A stretch of 64,000 nucleotides of DNA, taken from the NCBI RefSeq assembly GCF_023169885.1, contig NZ_AP025516.1:248001-312000 (forward strand), in the 5' to 3' direction. Made by a program: the position numbers and the translations under genes. Position 1 is the stretch's first letter; every line of letters begins with the position of its first letter. Source of the stretch: Desulfofustis limnaeus. Its GTDB lineage: Bacteria > Desulfobacterota > Desulfobulbia > Desulfobulbales > Desulfocapsaceae. The notes beneath the pieces are model-generated. The model saw nothing but the letters and a program-made list of their open reading frames with translations. It did not search any database and was not told the DNA's origin. Of the stretch, positions 27,291 through 36,173 are shown one piece after another.

Positions 27291-28085
27291 ATGGCTCTTC
27301 TTGAAATTAGCAACCTCACCAAGACGTTTGGCGGACTCAAAGCGATCAGCGGGGTAACTTTTTCGCTGGCACAGGGCCAGATCATGTCGATCATCGGTCC
27401 CAATGGTGCCGGTAAGACCACGCTGTTCAACACCCTGACCGGGATCTATCGACCAAACAAGGGTGCCATTGTCTTCAACGGTAAATCACTGGTCGGGCGC
27501 CGTCCCGATCAGATTGCCGCCTCCGGTATCGCCCGGACCTTTCAGAATATCCGGCTATTTCCCGACATGAGTGTGGTGGAGAACATTCTGGTCGGTATGC
27601 ATGTCCATTTCCGGCAAAATCCCATCCAGACCCTGCTCCGTTTACCGACCTTTATGCGGGAAGAAGCCGAGGCGGAACGTAAGGCGGTGGAACTGATGCA
27701 TTATGTGGGATTGAACGGGGTCGGCAACGAGACGGCAAAAAACCTCCCCTACGGCATGCAGCGTCGCCTGGAGATCGCCCGGGCCCTTGCCGCCGACCCG
27801 AAACTGCTGTTGCTCGATGAACCGGCAGCCGGCATGAACCCGCAGGAGAGTGAAGAAATAACCAAACTTTTCCGCAATATCAGAGATCAGAAGGGAATCA
27901 CCATCCTGCTGATCGAGCACGATATGCGGGTGGTCATGAAGATCTCCGAGCATATTTGCGTCATGGATTACGGGGAAAAAATCGCTGAAGGCTCGCCGGC
28001 GGAAATCCGCTCCAATACCCGGGTCATCGAAGCCTATCTCGGACGGGGCGCGGCGGAAGAATTGCATCTGGAGACTTCGGCATGA
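27291..28085 (+). CDS. livG: Branched-chain amino acid ABC transporter ATPase LivG
   Basis: 264 aa from ATG 27291; an in-frame GTG at 27282 would add three residues. Walker A is GPNGAGKTT, the Q-loop is in ARTFQNI, the signature is the LivG-type NLPYGMQRRLE, and Walker B is LLLLDEPAAGMNP with the H-loop His in LLIEHDM. Powers LivHM transport together with LivF. It overlaps livF by an ATGA junction. Confidence 0.93.
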   Translation: MALLEISNLTKTFGGLKAISGVTFSLAQGQIMSIIGPNGAGKTTLFNTLTGIYRPNKGAIVFNGKSLVGRRPDQIAASGIARTFQNIRLFPDMSVVENILVGMHVHFRQNPIQTLLRLPTFMREEAEAERKAVELMHYVGLNGVGNETAKNLPYGMQRRLEIARALAADPKLLLLDEPAAGMNPQESEEITKLFRNIRDQKGITILLIEHDMRVVMKISEHICVMDYGEKIAEGSPAEIRSNTRVIEAYLGRGAAEELHLETSA

Positions 28086-28795
28086 GCTTGCTGACCCTGG
28101 AAAACGTTCACAGCTATTATGGTCATATCCATGCCCTGAAAGGGGTGTCTTTCGAGGTCAACGCCGGGGAAATCGTCACCCTTATCGGATCAAACGGGGC
28201 CGGCAAGAGCACGATCCTGCGCACCATATCCGGGATGATGCATCCGCGGATCGGACGGATCTCGTATGACGGACAGGATATCTCCAAGCTCGAGGCTCAC
28301 GAGATCGTCTCGTTGGGCATGATCCATGTACCGGAAGGACGGGGTATTTTCCCCACCTTGACGGTCAGGGAGAACCTGGAGATGGGCGCTTTCACCATTC
28401 GTAATCGCAACCTCATCGAAGAGCGAATGGACTACGGTTTTTCCCTGTTCCCCCGGCTCAAGGAGCGCATCGGTCAGTATGGCGGGACCCTCTCCGGTGG
28501 CGAACAACAGATGCTGGCCATTGCCCGGGGACTGATGATGGAGCCGCGGCTGCTGATGCTCGACGAGCCGTCCATGGGGCTGGCGCCGATCCTGGTCGAG
28601 TTGATTTTTGATATCATCCAGCAACTCAACGCCAAGGGAACGACCATTCTGCTCGTTGAACAGAACGCGTTAATGGCCCTTTCCATCGCCCATCGTGGTT
28701 ATATCCTGCAGACCGGCGAGATTACCACCAGCGATACGGCGGCCAATCTGAAAAACAACAAAGAAGTCCAGAAGGCCTACCTGGGGGTGGCCTGA
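28082..28795 (+). CDS. livF: Branched-chain amino acid ABC transporter ATPase LivF
   Basis: 237 aa. Walker A GSNGAGKST, signature LSGGEQQM, Walker B LLMLDEPSMGL, and the H-loop region LLVEQNA (LivF-type Gln replaces His, normal for the family). Last gene of the livKHMGF operon. Confidence 0.93.
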   Translation: MSLLTLENVHSYYGHIHALKGVSFEVNAGEIVTLIGSNGAGKSTILRTISGMMHPRIGRISYDGQDISKLEAHEIVSLGMIHVPEGRGIFPTLTVRENLEMGAFTIRNRNLIEERMDYGFSLFPRLKERIGQYGGTLSGGEQQMLAIARGLMMEPRLLMLDEPSMGLAPILVELIFDIIQQLNAKGTTILLVEQNALMALSIAHRGYILQTGEITTSDTAANLKNNKEVQKAYLGVA

Positions 28796-28818
28796 ACGCC
28801 GGATCGTCACCGTACGCC

Positions 28819-29583
28819 ATGAGAAGACATCTGACCCGCACCGGATTGCTGATAGTCGGCGACGAACTCTTGCTCGGCCGGCGGTCCGACAAGCATTTTC
28901 CCCGGGCGTTGGACTTTTTCTCCGCCAGGGCGGTCGACCTGGCGTGGGTCTTCTATGTGGGTGATGATCATGACCTTCTGGTCCGCCAGTTCAAAGCCAT
29001 TCGCGACCAGGGCGATGTCTGTTTCTGTTTCGGCGGCATCGGTGCGACCCCGGACGATCGAACCCGGCAGGCCATGGCCGACGCACATGACCGGCCGCTG
29101 AGCCGCCATCCTGAAGCGGTGCGTTTGATCGAGCGGCAGTTCGGCCGGGAGGCCTACCCCAAGCGTATCCTGATGGCGGAGCTGCCTCAGGGAGCATCCA
29201 TCATTCCCAACGAGTACAACAACATCCCCGGATTCTTCCTGGGCGACATCTATTGTCTGCCGGGATTTCCCGAGATGGCCTGGCCCATGGTGGAATGGGT
29301 GGTCTCCACCCAGTTTTCCACCGACCCTTCAGCCCGCCACGGGTTTGCCGCGGTCGCCGTTCCCGACGTCAGGGAAAGCGAACTGATCGATCTGCTGGCA
29401 GAGGTGCAACGGTGCTTCCCTCAGGTTCGGGTGTCAAGCCTGCCTCGTTTTCCCGCCGAGGGACGCTGGCTGGTTGAGCTCGGCGTGCGCGGACCGCACG
29501 GGCAGGTGTCTGCGGCTATGGAATGGATGTGCCGGCAACTGCAGCAGCGCGGTCTGAGATTTGATCACCTCTCAGGCTCTTAA
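28819..29583 (+). CDS. MoaB/CinA N-terminal-type molybdopterin-binding protein
   Basis: 254 aa. The motif GGIGATPDDRTRQAMA near residue 74 is the molybdopterin-binding loop shared by MoaB, MogA and the N-terminus of CinA; LIVGDELLLGRRSDKH starts the domain. The CinA nicotinamide-deamidase domain is absent. The C-terminal 100 residues have ECLPGFPEMA-like (YCLPGFPEMAWPM) features of the CinA-N linker region. Possible pyrophosphatase or molybdopterin role. It is 23 bases after livF and may be co-transcribed. Confidence 0.8.
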   Translation: MRRHLTRTGLLIVGDELLLGRRSDKHFPRALDFFSARAVDLAWVFYVGDDHDLLVRQFKAIRDQGDVCFCFGGIGATPDDRTRQAMADAHDRPLSRHPEAVRLIERQFGREAYPKRILMAELPQGASIIPNEYNNIPGFFLGDIYCLPGFPEMAWPMVEWVVSTQFSTDPSARHGFAAVAVPDVRESELIDLLAEVQRCFPQVRVSSLPRFPAEGRWLVELGVRGPHGQVSAAMEWMCRQLQQRGLRFDHLSGS

Positions 29584-29654
29584 CCACCCTTGTTTTTCTC
29601 ACCAATCGCTGGTAGATAGCAGAGTTCCCATGGTGGTACCGGCGCGGTAGGGCC

Positions 29655-30188
29655 ATGAGGGATATGTGCTGGCAAGAAAAACCGGAGTTTGATGACGTGT
29701 TTACCATTGACGATATACGGGAGATCGCCGTCCAGATCGAACGTAACGGAGAAGAGGCGTATCGACGGGCCGCCGCTGAAATAAAGCATGCTGATGTTGG
29801 CGAACTGTTCACCCACATGGCCGATGAAGAACGGAAGCACCGGGAGTGGTTCAACACCATTCAGTCGAATCGTGAGCTGACCGGTGAGGAGTTGGTGCTG
29901 GAACAGATGGGGCGAAACCTGCTGCAGGAAATGGTTGCCGATCAAACCTTTTCCCTCGATGGTTCGGAACTGACGGAAATTCACAATTTTGCTGAGATGC
30001 TTGAGCAATCACAGGCATTTGAGCAGGATACGATCCTTTTCTACGAGTTCCTCCAGGGCATCATCGATGACCAGGAAGTACGGCAGCAACTGGATCTGAT
30101 CATCGCTGAAGAACGTCGTCACGTCAAACAGCTTGCCGAGTTGCATGCCGTCCTGCAACGGGGGGAGGATGACGGCGCCGAGGTCTGA
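29655..30188 (+). CDS. Ferritin-like (rubrerythrin-type) di-iron protein
   Basis: 177 aa, all helical, no rubredoxin domain. The Glu and ExxH pairs of a di-iron four-helix bundle are visible: ERNGEEAYR, ADEERKH, FYEFL and AEERRHVKQL. Such proteins remove peroxide or oxygen or store iron in anaerobes. The start is uncertain by three codons (29655 or 29664). A 16-base gap separates it from the EamA gene. Confidence 0.82.
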   Translation: MRDMCWQEKPEFDDVFTIDDIREIAVQIERNGEEAYRRAAAEIKHADVGELFTHMADEERKHREWFNTIQSNRELTGEELVLEQMGRNLLQEMVADQTFSLDGSELTEIHNFAEMLEQSQAFEQDTILFYEFLQGIIDDQEVRQQLDLIIAEERRHVKQLAELHAVLQRGEDDGAEV

Positions 30189-30203
30189 GCCGCCCCGCAA
30201 GTC

Positions 30204-31142
30204 ATGCGCAACGCCTCTTTTTATTTGGCCACGGTACTGATCTGGGGCTCCACGTGGATCGGTATTAAACTGCAGCTCGGTGTCGTGGAGCCGCTGGTGT
30301 CGGTTGGTTACCGTTTCACACTGGCGGCGGCCATCCTGGTGCTGTGGTGTTTGGCCAGACGGCTGCCCATGCGTTTCTCTCTGCAGGAACACGGCTTTAT
30401 CTTTCTTCAGGGCGTCCTGCTCTTCGCCTGCAACTACCTGCTCTTTTATATCGCCGAACTCTACATCGCCAGTGGTTTGGCGGCGGTAATCTTTTCCACC
30501 ATCGTGGTGATGAACATCTGCAACGGGGCCTTGTTCCTCAAGGCGCCGATCGATTCTCGGGTGGTGATTGGCGGGGCGTTTGGCCTGATTGGTATCGGGC
30601 TGGTTTTTCACCGTGAGCTTGCTGCCTTCTCCCTGGCCGACGAAGAGGTGCGTGGTGCGCTGATCTGTGTGGCTGCCACCTTTTTCGCCTCGCTTGGCAA
30701 TATCGTTTCAGCGCGCAACCAGAAAAACGGTTTGCCGGTGATCCAGAGCAACGCCTACGGCATGGCTTACGGCGCCCTGGTCATGCTGCTGTCCGGTCTG
30801 CTTGCCGGCACCCCGTTTGGTTTTGATCCTTCAGTCGCCTACGTGGGGTCGCTGGTCTATCTGGCCCTGTTCGGTTCGGTCATCGCTTTCGGCTGTTATT
30901 TGAGCTTGATCGGAGCCATTGGCGCCGACCGGGCCGCCTATTCCACCTTACTCTTTCCGCTGGTCGCCCTGACCATTTCCACTATCTGGGAGGGGTATCG
31001 CTGGACGTTGCCGGCAACGGCCGGGATCGGTCTCATCCTGTTCGGCAATCTCTTCATCATCCGGCGTCGTCCAACGGCGCTACCGCAGCGGTTGGCCGGA
31101 GTCAACGCGGGCGCCACCAGGGATCATTCGCCACACCGGTGA
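30204..31142 (+). CDS. EamA-family (DMT) transporter
   Basis: 312 aa with ten hydrophobic helices in two EamA repeats (about 5-140 and 155-290). N-terminal LIWGSTWIGIKLQLG is the first-repeat signature. Members export amino acids, metabolites or drugs. The last 25 residues are polar and cytoplasmic. Substrate unknown. Confidence 0.85.
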   Translation: MRNASFYLATVLIWGSTWIGIKLQLGVVEPLVSVGYRFTLAAAILVLWCLARRLPMRFSLQEHGFIFLQGVLLFACNYLLFYIAELYIASGLAAVIFSTIVVMNICNGALFLKAPIDSRVVIGGAFGLIGIGLVFHRELAAFSLADEEVRGALICVAATFFASLGNIVSARNQKNGLPVIQSNAYGMAYGALVMLLSGLLAGTPFGFDPSVAYVGSLVYLALFGSVIAFGCYLSLIGAIGADRAAYSTLLFPLVALTISTIWEGYRWTLPATAGIGLILFGNLFIIRRRPTALPQRLAGVNAGATRDHSPHR

Positions 31143-31162
31143 GCGGCTGCCGGCCGTCAGTG

Positions 31163-32086
31163 TCATGCAGTTTTCTCCTGCAAAGAGGGGGTGCGCTTGG
31201 CCAGGTAGAGATCGACCACTTTGCCGAGGCGCCGGGCAATAGTTTTGAGCGCCTGTGCCGATGCGGCCTGCGGGGCGTACTCACAGACCGGGAGATAGGA
31301 GCGTTGCGCCTGGGTGATGGCCGGATCTTCGGGGACCTCTCCCAGGTCCGGCAAAAAGACGCCCAGATAACGGGAGACGAGCGTCCGCAGCTTCATCTGG
31401 TTGAGGCGGGCGTTGGGGCCGACCCGGTTGGTGATCAGTAGGGGGTTGAAAAACTCCATGGCCTGCTGGGCCGCCTGTTTGGCGCCCGGCTGCAATGCTT
31501 CGGCGAGGGCGAAGACCTCGGCCAGGGTCTGGAACGAACGGTCGCGCAGAACGTTACTTACCTCGCTGCCGGAGAGGAAGCCGGATAAGGCCTTGCGGAT
31601 GGTGGCCAGCTGCAGGAAACGATAAAAATCCATGATCGCCGTTGTCTCCGGGCAAGCGATACAGATCTGGATATCGGCGGCCATGAAGAAATCGAGCACA
31701 TGGTAATTGGCCCCGGCGCCGGTATCGATGAGCAGAATGTCGCAGTCGAGCCCTGTCAAGGCGCGCAACAGGCGTTGTTTCTGCTGAAAATTCATGTTTG
31801 CCGATTGCAGGGTGTCACCGGTTCCCACCAGCAACTGCAGGCCGTGTATGGCGTCCAAGGTGACCACTACTTCGGAGAGGTCGTCGACCGAACGATTGAC
31901 AAAATCGGTGAGCGTGCGCGGCGGTTCGAAAAGACCGAACTGGATATGAATATCGGCGCCGCCCAGGTCCAGGTCTGCCAGACAGACGCGTCGGCCGGAA
32001 CGGGCGAGCAGGCAGGCCAGGTTGGAAGCAACCGTTGATTTACCGGTGCCGCCTTTGCCCGAACCGATGGAAATGATGATCGACAT
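31163..32086 (-). CDS. MinD/FlhG-like P-loop ATPase
   Basis: 307 aa. The deviant Walker A is GSGKGGTGKST; switch regions are DLDLGGADIH and LLIDTGAG. The amphipathic C-terminal membrane helix of MinD is not obvious; the tail is LYLAKRTPSLQEKTA. Closest by eye to FlhG/YlxH proteins, which control flagellar number, but no flagellar gene is nearby, so it is an orphan. It may position another cell structure. The small zinc-ribbon gene upstream is on the same strand. Confidence 0.8.
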   Translation of the reverse strand: MSIIISIGSGKGGTGKSTVASNLACLLARSGRRVCLADLDLGGADIHIQFGLFEPPRTLTDFVNRSVDDLSEVVVTLDAIHGLQLLVGTGDTLQSANMNFQQKQRLLRALTGLDCDILLIDTGAGANYHVLDFFMAADIQICIACPETTAIMDFYRFLQLATIRKALSGFLSGSEVSNVLRDRSFQTLAEVFALAEALQPGAKQAAQQAMEFFNPLLITNRVGPNARLNQMKLRTLVSRYLGVFLPDLGEVPEDPAITQAQRSYLPVCEYAPQAASAQALKTIARRLGKVVDLYLAKRTPSLQEKTA

Positions 32087-32131
32087 TATCCGGTTGTCCG
32101 TATGCTCGGTGACAGTTGTCGTTTTTGTTGG

Positions 32132-32440
32132 TCAGCGACGGTTTTGCCTGCTCTTTTTCCGGCGGATGCTCACTATCTTGTGTGCCCCGCTCAGGATTGA
32201 GCCCAGGTCATGAACCTGGGCCGGCTCTCCACTCCATAGCACCCATCCTTCCGGAGCGCGCAGTTCAATGCGGTTGCCCGATACGGTGAGAGTGCTGTCG
32301 AGCAGCTCATCCATCGGCAGCAGTCCGGCGGCAGGTGTCTGCTTGGCCGCTTGTTCTTTCTGACGACAGGCGGTGCATCGATCTCCGTCAAGAAACTCCT
32401 GAAAATCGAGCGGGTTATCACAATCGATGCAAAATTTCAT
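32132..32440 (-). CDS. Small zinc-ribbon protein
   Basis: 102 aa. A CxxC pair at Cys4/Cys7 (MKFCIDCD) and a second at Cys22/Cys25 (CTACR) form a zinc ribbon. A 65-residue domain of mixed beta character follows, and a basic tail (RRKKSRQNRR) suggests nucleic-acid or ribosome contact. It lies 45 bases upstream of the MinD-like gene on the same strand. Function unknown. Confidence 0.7.
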   Translation of the reverse strand: MKFCIDCDNPLDFQEFLDGDRCTACRQKEQAAKQTPAAGLLPMDELLDSTLTVSGNRIELRAPEGWVLWSGEPAQVHDLGSILSGAHKIVSIRRKKSRQNRR

Positions 32441-32589
32441 GAATCAGAGAATGCCCCCTTGCCCCTGCCCCCCGGGAAATACGATTCGGAACCCGTCTCT
32501 CCGTCGCTGCTCTTGCTGTATCGGGTCAAACTGGCCATTGCTTTAGCGATGTTCCGTGGCAGCTCGGATTCTGGCTGGGTGCAAGCAGG

Positions 32590-33366
32590 TCAGGTTTCGT
32601 CGAGGTAGATCATCTTGCGGGTCATGCCGCCGTCCACCACAAAACCCTGACCGGTGATAAACCCGGCATCCTCGGAGAGCAGAAAGGTGGTCAGGGCGCC
32701 GATGTCGTGGGGAACCCCGATCCGTCCCACCGGATGCTGGTGGTGATCGGCCGGCGAGCTGACCGGTTGGCGCCGTCGGGCCCTTTTCCGATAGGGCCCG
32801 ACGGCGATCCAGCCGGGCAGGATGGCGTTGACCCGGATATCGCTGCCGAGGCTGACGGCCATGGCATGGGTGAGCGACAAGAGGCCTCCTTTGGACGCTG
32901 AATAGGCCTCAGTGTGCGGCTCCGACTGCAGGGCCCGCGTCGACGAGATATTGACGATGGCCCCGTGTCGCTTGCGGAGATGGGGAGCACCATGCTTCAC
33001 CATCAAGAAACAGCCGGTCAGATTGGTGTTTAGGATCCGTTCCCAGACCTCCCGTTCCAGCGCTTCCAGCGGCGTATCGCCCGGATCGGCGATACCGGCG
33101 TTGTTGACCAGGCCGTCGATGGCGCCGAACCGGTTGACGGCGGCCGCTATGCAGGTGACCACCTCGTCCTCGTTGCCCACGTCGGTGGGCACGGCGAGGA
33201 GTCGTTGCGGCTCGGCGAGCAGTTCGAGCAGTTCTTCGGTTGCCTCGTGGTCACAGTCGGCAATGACCACGGCGGCTCCGGCGTCGAGGAGCGCCTCGGT
33301 GATGCCGCGGCCGATTCCCTGGGCGCCGCCGGTAACCACGATCGTCTTTCCCGCGAGCATCACCAT
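32590..33366 (-). CDS. Short-chain dehydrogenase/reductase
   Basis: 258 aa (ATG at 33360 is an equally good start). Classical SDR motifs: TGGAQGIGRG cofactor loop, NNAGIADP, catalytic Ser in NISSTRA, and YSASKGG with the Tyr-Lys pair. C-terminal FLLSEDAGFITGQGFVVDGGMT fits the glucose-dehydrogenase-like or 3-oxoacyl-ACP-reductase-like branch. Substrate not predictable. Confidence 0.88.
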   Translation of the reverse strand: MVMLAGKTIVVTGGAQGIGRGITEALLDAGAAVVIADCDHEATEELLELLAEPQRLLAVPTDVGNEDEVVTCIAAAVNRFGAIDGLVNNAGIADPGDTPLEALEREVWERILNTNLTGCFLMVKHGAPHLRKRHGAIVNISSTRALQSEPHTEAYSASKGGLLSLTHAMAVSLGSDIRVNAILPGWIAVGPYRKRARRRQPVSSPADHHQHPVGRIGVPHDIGALTTFLLSEDAGFITGQGFVVDGGMTRKMIYLDET

Positions 33367-33505
33367 GATATTCTCCGATTTGAGTGAAACTCCATAGATG
33401 CGGCAGGTTCCCGAGCCCCTCCCCAGAAGGTGGTTATGCCTGCGGCTTAGTCTCGATCGGCATAATGCAATTGTCTTGCGGACCGATCGGTGTAATAGTG
33501 TGACA

Positions 33506-33523
33506 GAGGCCGATGACGGCCTC
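33506..33523 (+). promoter_or_regulatory. Hairpin in the selD leader
   Basis: GAGGCC and GGCCTC flank a 6-base loop, 40 bases ahead of the selD start. A possible promoter lies just upstream (TTGTCT about 33474-33479, 16 bases, TAATAG). No T-run follows, so it is not a terminator. Role unknown. Confidence 0.4.
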
Positions 33524-33563
33524 GCCGGTTGTTACGCGTTAAAAATTATCGGCGGAAATAATC

Positions 33564-34628
33564 ATGATGTCAATTCGCAATCTCTTTTCCCGGCCGACCC
33601 TGCAGAGTCTGTCGAAGACCTGCGGCTGAGCGGCGAAGATCGACCCGGTCGGGCTCGAAACCGTTTTGTCCGGTCTGGTGCAGACCGAGGACGCCAACCT
33701 GCTGGTCGGCTATCGGGACAACGATGACGCCGGTGTCTACCAACTCTCCGATGACCTGGCCCTGGTGACCACGGCCGATTTCATCACGCCGCCGGTCAAT
33801 GATCCGTATCTGTTTGGTCAGATCGCCGCCGCCAACGCCTTGAGCGATATCTACGCCATGGGCGGCGAACCCAAGGTCTGCCTCAATTTGGTCTGTTTCC
33901 CGTCCAGGAAGTTGCCGCCGAAACAGCTGCAGCAGATTATTGCCGGGGCGTTGAGTAAGATCACCGAGGCCGGTGCGGTGCTTGCCGGCGGCCACTCGGT
34001 GGAGGATGACGAACCGAAATTCGGGCTCTCGGTCATCGGCCTGGTGCATCCGCGGCGTATCTGGCGCAACGGCGGCGCCCAGCCGGGAGACGCCTTGATC
34101 CTGACCAAGCCGGTGGGCAGCGGGGTCTTGTTCAACGCCAATCTGAAGAAATGGGTGTCGGCCGCCGCCATGCAGACCTGCATCGCTACGCTGATCCACT
34201 TGAACCGAACGGCGGCCGAAATCATGAAGCGGTATGCCATCCATGCGGCCACCGACGTTACCGGATTCGGGCTGGGGGGACATGCATTGGAGATGGCCAA
34301 GGCCTCGCAGGCAACACTGTGTCTGACGCTGGCCGATGTGCCGGTGCTGGACGAAGCCGGTGCCATGTATCGCAAGGGGATGAGCACCGGGGTCAACCGG
34401 GCCAACGAAAAGCTGCTGGCAGACCACCTTCGTTTTGCTCGTGATTACCCTGACTGGCAACGTCAGCTCTTGTTTGATCCCCAGACCAGCGGCGGTCTTC
34501 TGGCCGCCCTGCCGGCGGACCAGGCGACTGATCTGTTGGCGGCATTGCATCAGGCGGGGGTATCAGCGGCGGCGCAAATTGGCGAAGTGGTTGTGGACGC
34601 AGATTCGCCCGGAATCATCGTCGCCTGA
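33564..34628 (+). CDS. selD: Selenide water dikinase, itself a selenoprotein (UGA-encoded Sec)
   Basis: 354 aa if the in-frame TGA at 33627-33629 is read as selenocysteine. The frame upstream of the TGA continues the family sequence: SKTCG-U-AAKIDPVGLE, with Sec22 where E. coli SelD has Cys17 and Lys25 where it has Lys20. Downstream VQTEDANLLVGYRDNDDAGVYQL starts the ATP-binding domain, with GGHSVEDDEPKFG and DVTGFGLGGH later. SelD makes selenophosphate from selenide and ATP for Sec-tRNA. A hairpin 11 bases after the TGA could be the bacterial SECIS. A conventional annotator would start at 33666 and lose the catalytic N-terminus. The organism must also carry selA, selB and selC. Confidence 0.9.
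33640..33658 (+). promoter_or_regulatory. Candidate bacterial SECIS hairpin in selD
   Basis: TCGACCC (33640-33646) pairs with GGG-C-TCGA (33651-33658) with one bulged C, closing on a GGTC loop. It starts 11 bases after the UGA, within the distance used by bacterial SECIS elements, and the loop begins with GG. Sequence is compatible with SelB binding but not proof. Confidence 0.6.
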
Positions 34629-34953
34629 GAAACCGATTCGACAGTGACCACATCGAGGTCCAGTCAGTTGCACCTGCGATGGTGGTTTTACGCCGGCGGG
34701 TCGTTTCGTTACGTCTGCTGGAGATCATACGCCCACAGGAGTTCGGCAGAGGTCTTTCGGTATGATGATCGGCCAAGGGGCATCTTGCGGCACAAGCACC
34801 GAAAGTGATTATAATGGGGATGCTGTGTTTCGGTTTCCAGCATTTTTGACCGAAGTCAAGGCGGTCGCCTATCTCATGGCGTATCATGAACCATCAGACG
34901 GTTGATCCGACTGTTCCAAAGAGCTTAAGACGACACAGCAACAGGAGGGAATT
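34629..34953. other. 325-base intergenic region before the cupin gene
   Basis: No gene that I can support. A 47-codon frame at 34762-34905 has no ribosome site and no family match. A TATAAT (34810-34815) with TTGCGG 19 bases upstream could be the cupin promoter. Confidence 0.45.
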
Positions 34954-35274
34954 ATGAAAGTTATTCATTTGCGAGACACGGACGAATTCACCCCGGAGGC
35001 CATGAAACGGTTCTTTCTGGTGGAAGATTCACCGTATTTTAAGATCATCAATTTCAATCTCGATGCCGGGGTGACGTTTCCCGTCCATTCCCACGACCTG
35101 GATGGTGAACTTTCCATCCAGGTGCTGGAGGGTTCGGGATTCTTCTTAGGCGAAAACGATACCGAACTGCCGGCTCACAAAGGGGATATCCTGCTTTCCA
35201 AGATCCGCGAACCGCATGGTGTTCGTGCCGCTGAGCGGATGCGGATCCTGGTAACCATCGCGCCGCCGATCTGA
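34954..35274 (+). CDS. Small cupin-domain protein
   Basis: 106 aa, single cupin barrel, with AGGAGGG immediately upstream. Metal-site motifs are FPVHSHDLDGELSIQVLEGSG (two His and one Glu of motif 1) and the motif-2 His in EPHGVRA. Such one-domain cupins bind a metal and act as small dioxygenases, isomerases or sensors. The ferredoxin follows 78 bases later. Function not assignable. Confidence 0.82.
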   Translation: MKVIHLRDTDEFTPEAMKRFFLVEDSPYFKIINFNLDAGVTFPVHSHDLDGELSIQVLEGSGFFLGENDTELPAHKGDILLSKIREPHGVRAAERMRILVTIAPPI

Positions 35275-35352
35275 CCAGGGTTGGCGCTGCACTGCATACG
35301 GCGGACATGAAGTCTGCCGCACGCCAATTATCTCACATGAGGAGGAATCATC

Positions 35353-35544
35353 ATGGCAAAGACAGTACGAATCGACGAGGACGAGTGTATCGGTTGCGAG
35401 GCTTGCGTGGAGGGTTGCCCGAGCGTCTTCGCTTTCAATGACGATGAGGGGAAGGCCTACGTGATCGAAGGCGCCGAAGCGGGTGACGATTGCGTTGACG
35501 AGGCGATTGCCAACTGCCCCGCCGCTTGTATCACCTGGGAGTAA
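35353..35544 (+). CDS. Single-cluster [4Fe-4S] ferredoxin
   Basis: 63 aa, very acidic. The Cys motif CIGCEACVEGCPSVF with the fourth ligand in ANCPAACI binds one 4Fe-4S cluster, as in Desulfovibrio-type ferredoxin I. An extra Cys (GDDCVDE) may be the disulfide partner or vestigial. It serves as a low-potential electron carrier, and has a GAGGA ribosome site. A strong hairpin follows. Confidence 0.9.
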   Translation: MAKTVRIDEDECIGCEACVEGCPSVFAFNDDEGKAYVIEGAEAGDDCVDEAIANCPAACITWE

Positions 35545-35555
35545 GTATAACGTCA

Positions 35556-35589
35556 ACGACCGGCAGAGGCGTCCGCCTCTGCCGGTCGT
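35556..35589. terminator. Perfect 15-bp hairpin between ferredoxin and tag
   Basis: ACGACCGGCAGAGGC pairs completely with GCCTCTGCCGGTCGT around a GTCC loop. It lies between converging genes, so it can stop transcription from both sides, although no long T-run follows on either strand. The minus-strand stop of tag is at the right stem edge. Confidence 0.6.
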
Positions 35590-36173
35590 CACGTCGACAA
35601 CTCTTGCACCTGGCGATGACGGAAGCAATCGACCAGATGGTCATTGACCATGCCGGCCGATTGCATGAAGGCATAGCAGATGGTCGAACCGACAAAACTG
35701 AAGCCCTGTGCCTTCAGCGATGCAGCCATTCGATCCGATTCCGGCGAGCAGGCGGGGATCTCAGCAAGGGTTCGGAAATGGTGCTGGATCGGTCGATGAT
35801 CCACAAACTGCCAGAGATAATCTGCGAAGCTGTCGTAGTGTTCCTTGATTCTCAACACCGCGGTGGCGTTGTTCACCGCTGCCTCTATTTTCTTCCGGTT
35901 GCGCACGATCCCGGAGTCCTGAAGCAACCGTTCCACTTCGGGTGTCCCGAATCGACAGACGTGTTCGGCCTCGAAACCTGAGAAGGCCCGCCGATAGTTG
36001 TCCCGCTTCCTCAGAATAGTCAGCCAGCTCAGACCGGCCTGGGCACCTTCCAGGACCAAGAGTTCGAACAGAGCCCGGTCGTCACGGAGGGGAACACCCC
36101 ATTCCCGGTCATGATAGGCCGTGTAGAGCGGATCACTGCCGCACCAGCCGCATCTTGTCAGCCTATCGCTCAT
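35589..36173 (-). CDS. tag: 3-methyladenine DNA glycosylase I
   Basis: 194 aa, start at 36173 (ATGA overlap with the preceding gene). Zinc-snap cysteines are in RCGWCG near the N-terminus; the family motifs YHDREWG and LEGAQAGLSWLTIL are present. C-terminal zinc ligands appear in the CYAFMQSAGMVNDH region (Cys and His). Removes 3-methyladenine from alkylated DNA in base-excision repair. Confidence 0.93.
   Translation of the reverse strand: MSDRLTRCGWCGSDPLYTAYHDREWGVPLRDDRALFELLVLEGAQAGLSWLTILRKRDNYRRAFSGFEAEHVCRFGTPEVERLLQDSGIVRNRKKIEAAVNNATAVLRIKEHYDSFADYLWQFVDHRPIQHHFRTLAEIPACSPESDRMAASLKAQGFSFVGSTICYAFMQSAGMVNDHLVDCFRHRQVQELST

Noticed and set aside
33666-34628. selD beginning at an internal TTG (320 aa)
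   Set aside because: It loses the catalytic SelD N-terminus, which is present upstream in the same frame through a TGA.
34762-34905. 47-codon ORF before the cupin gene
   Set aside because: No ribosome site, no family match and low-complexity character; treated as intergenic.
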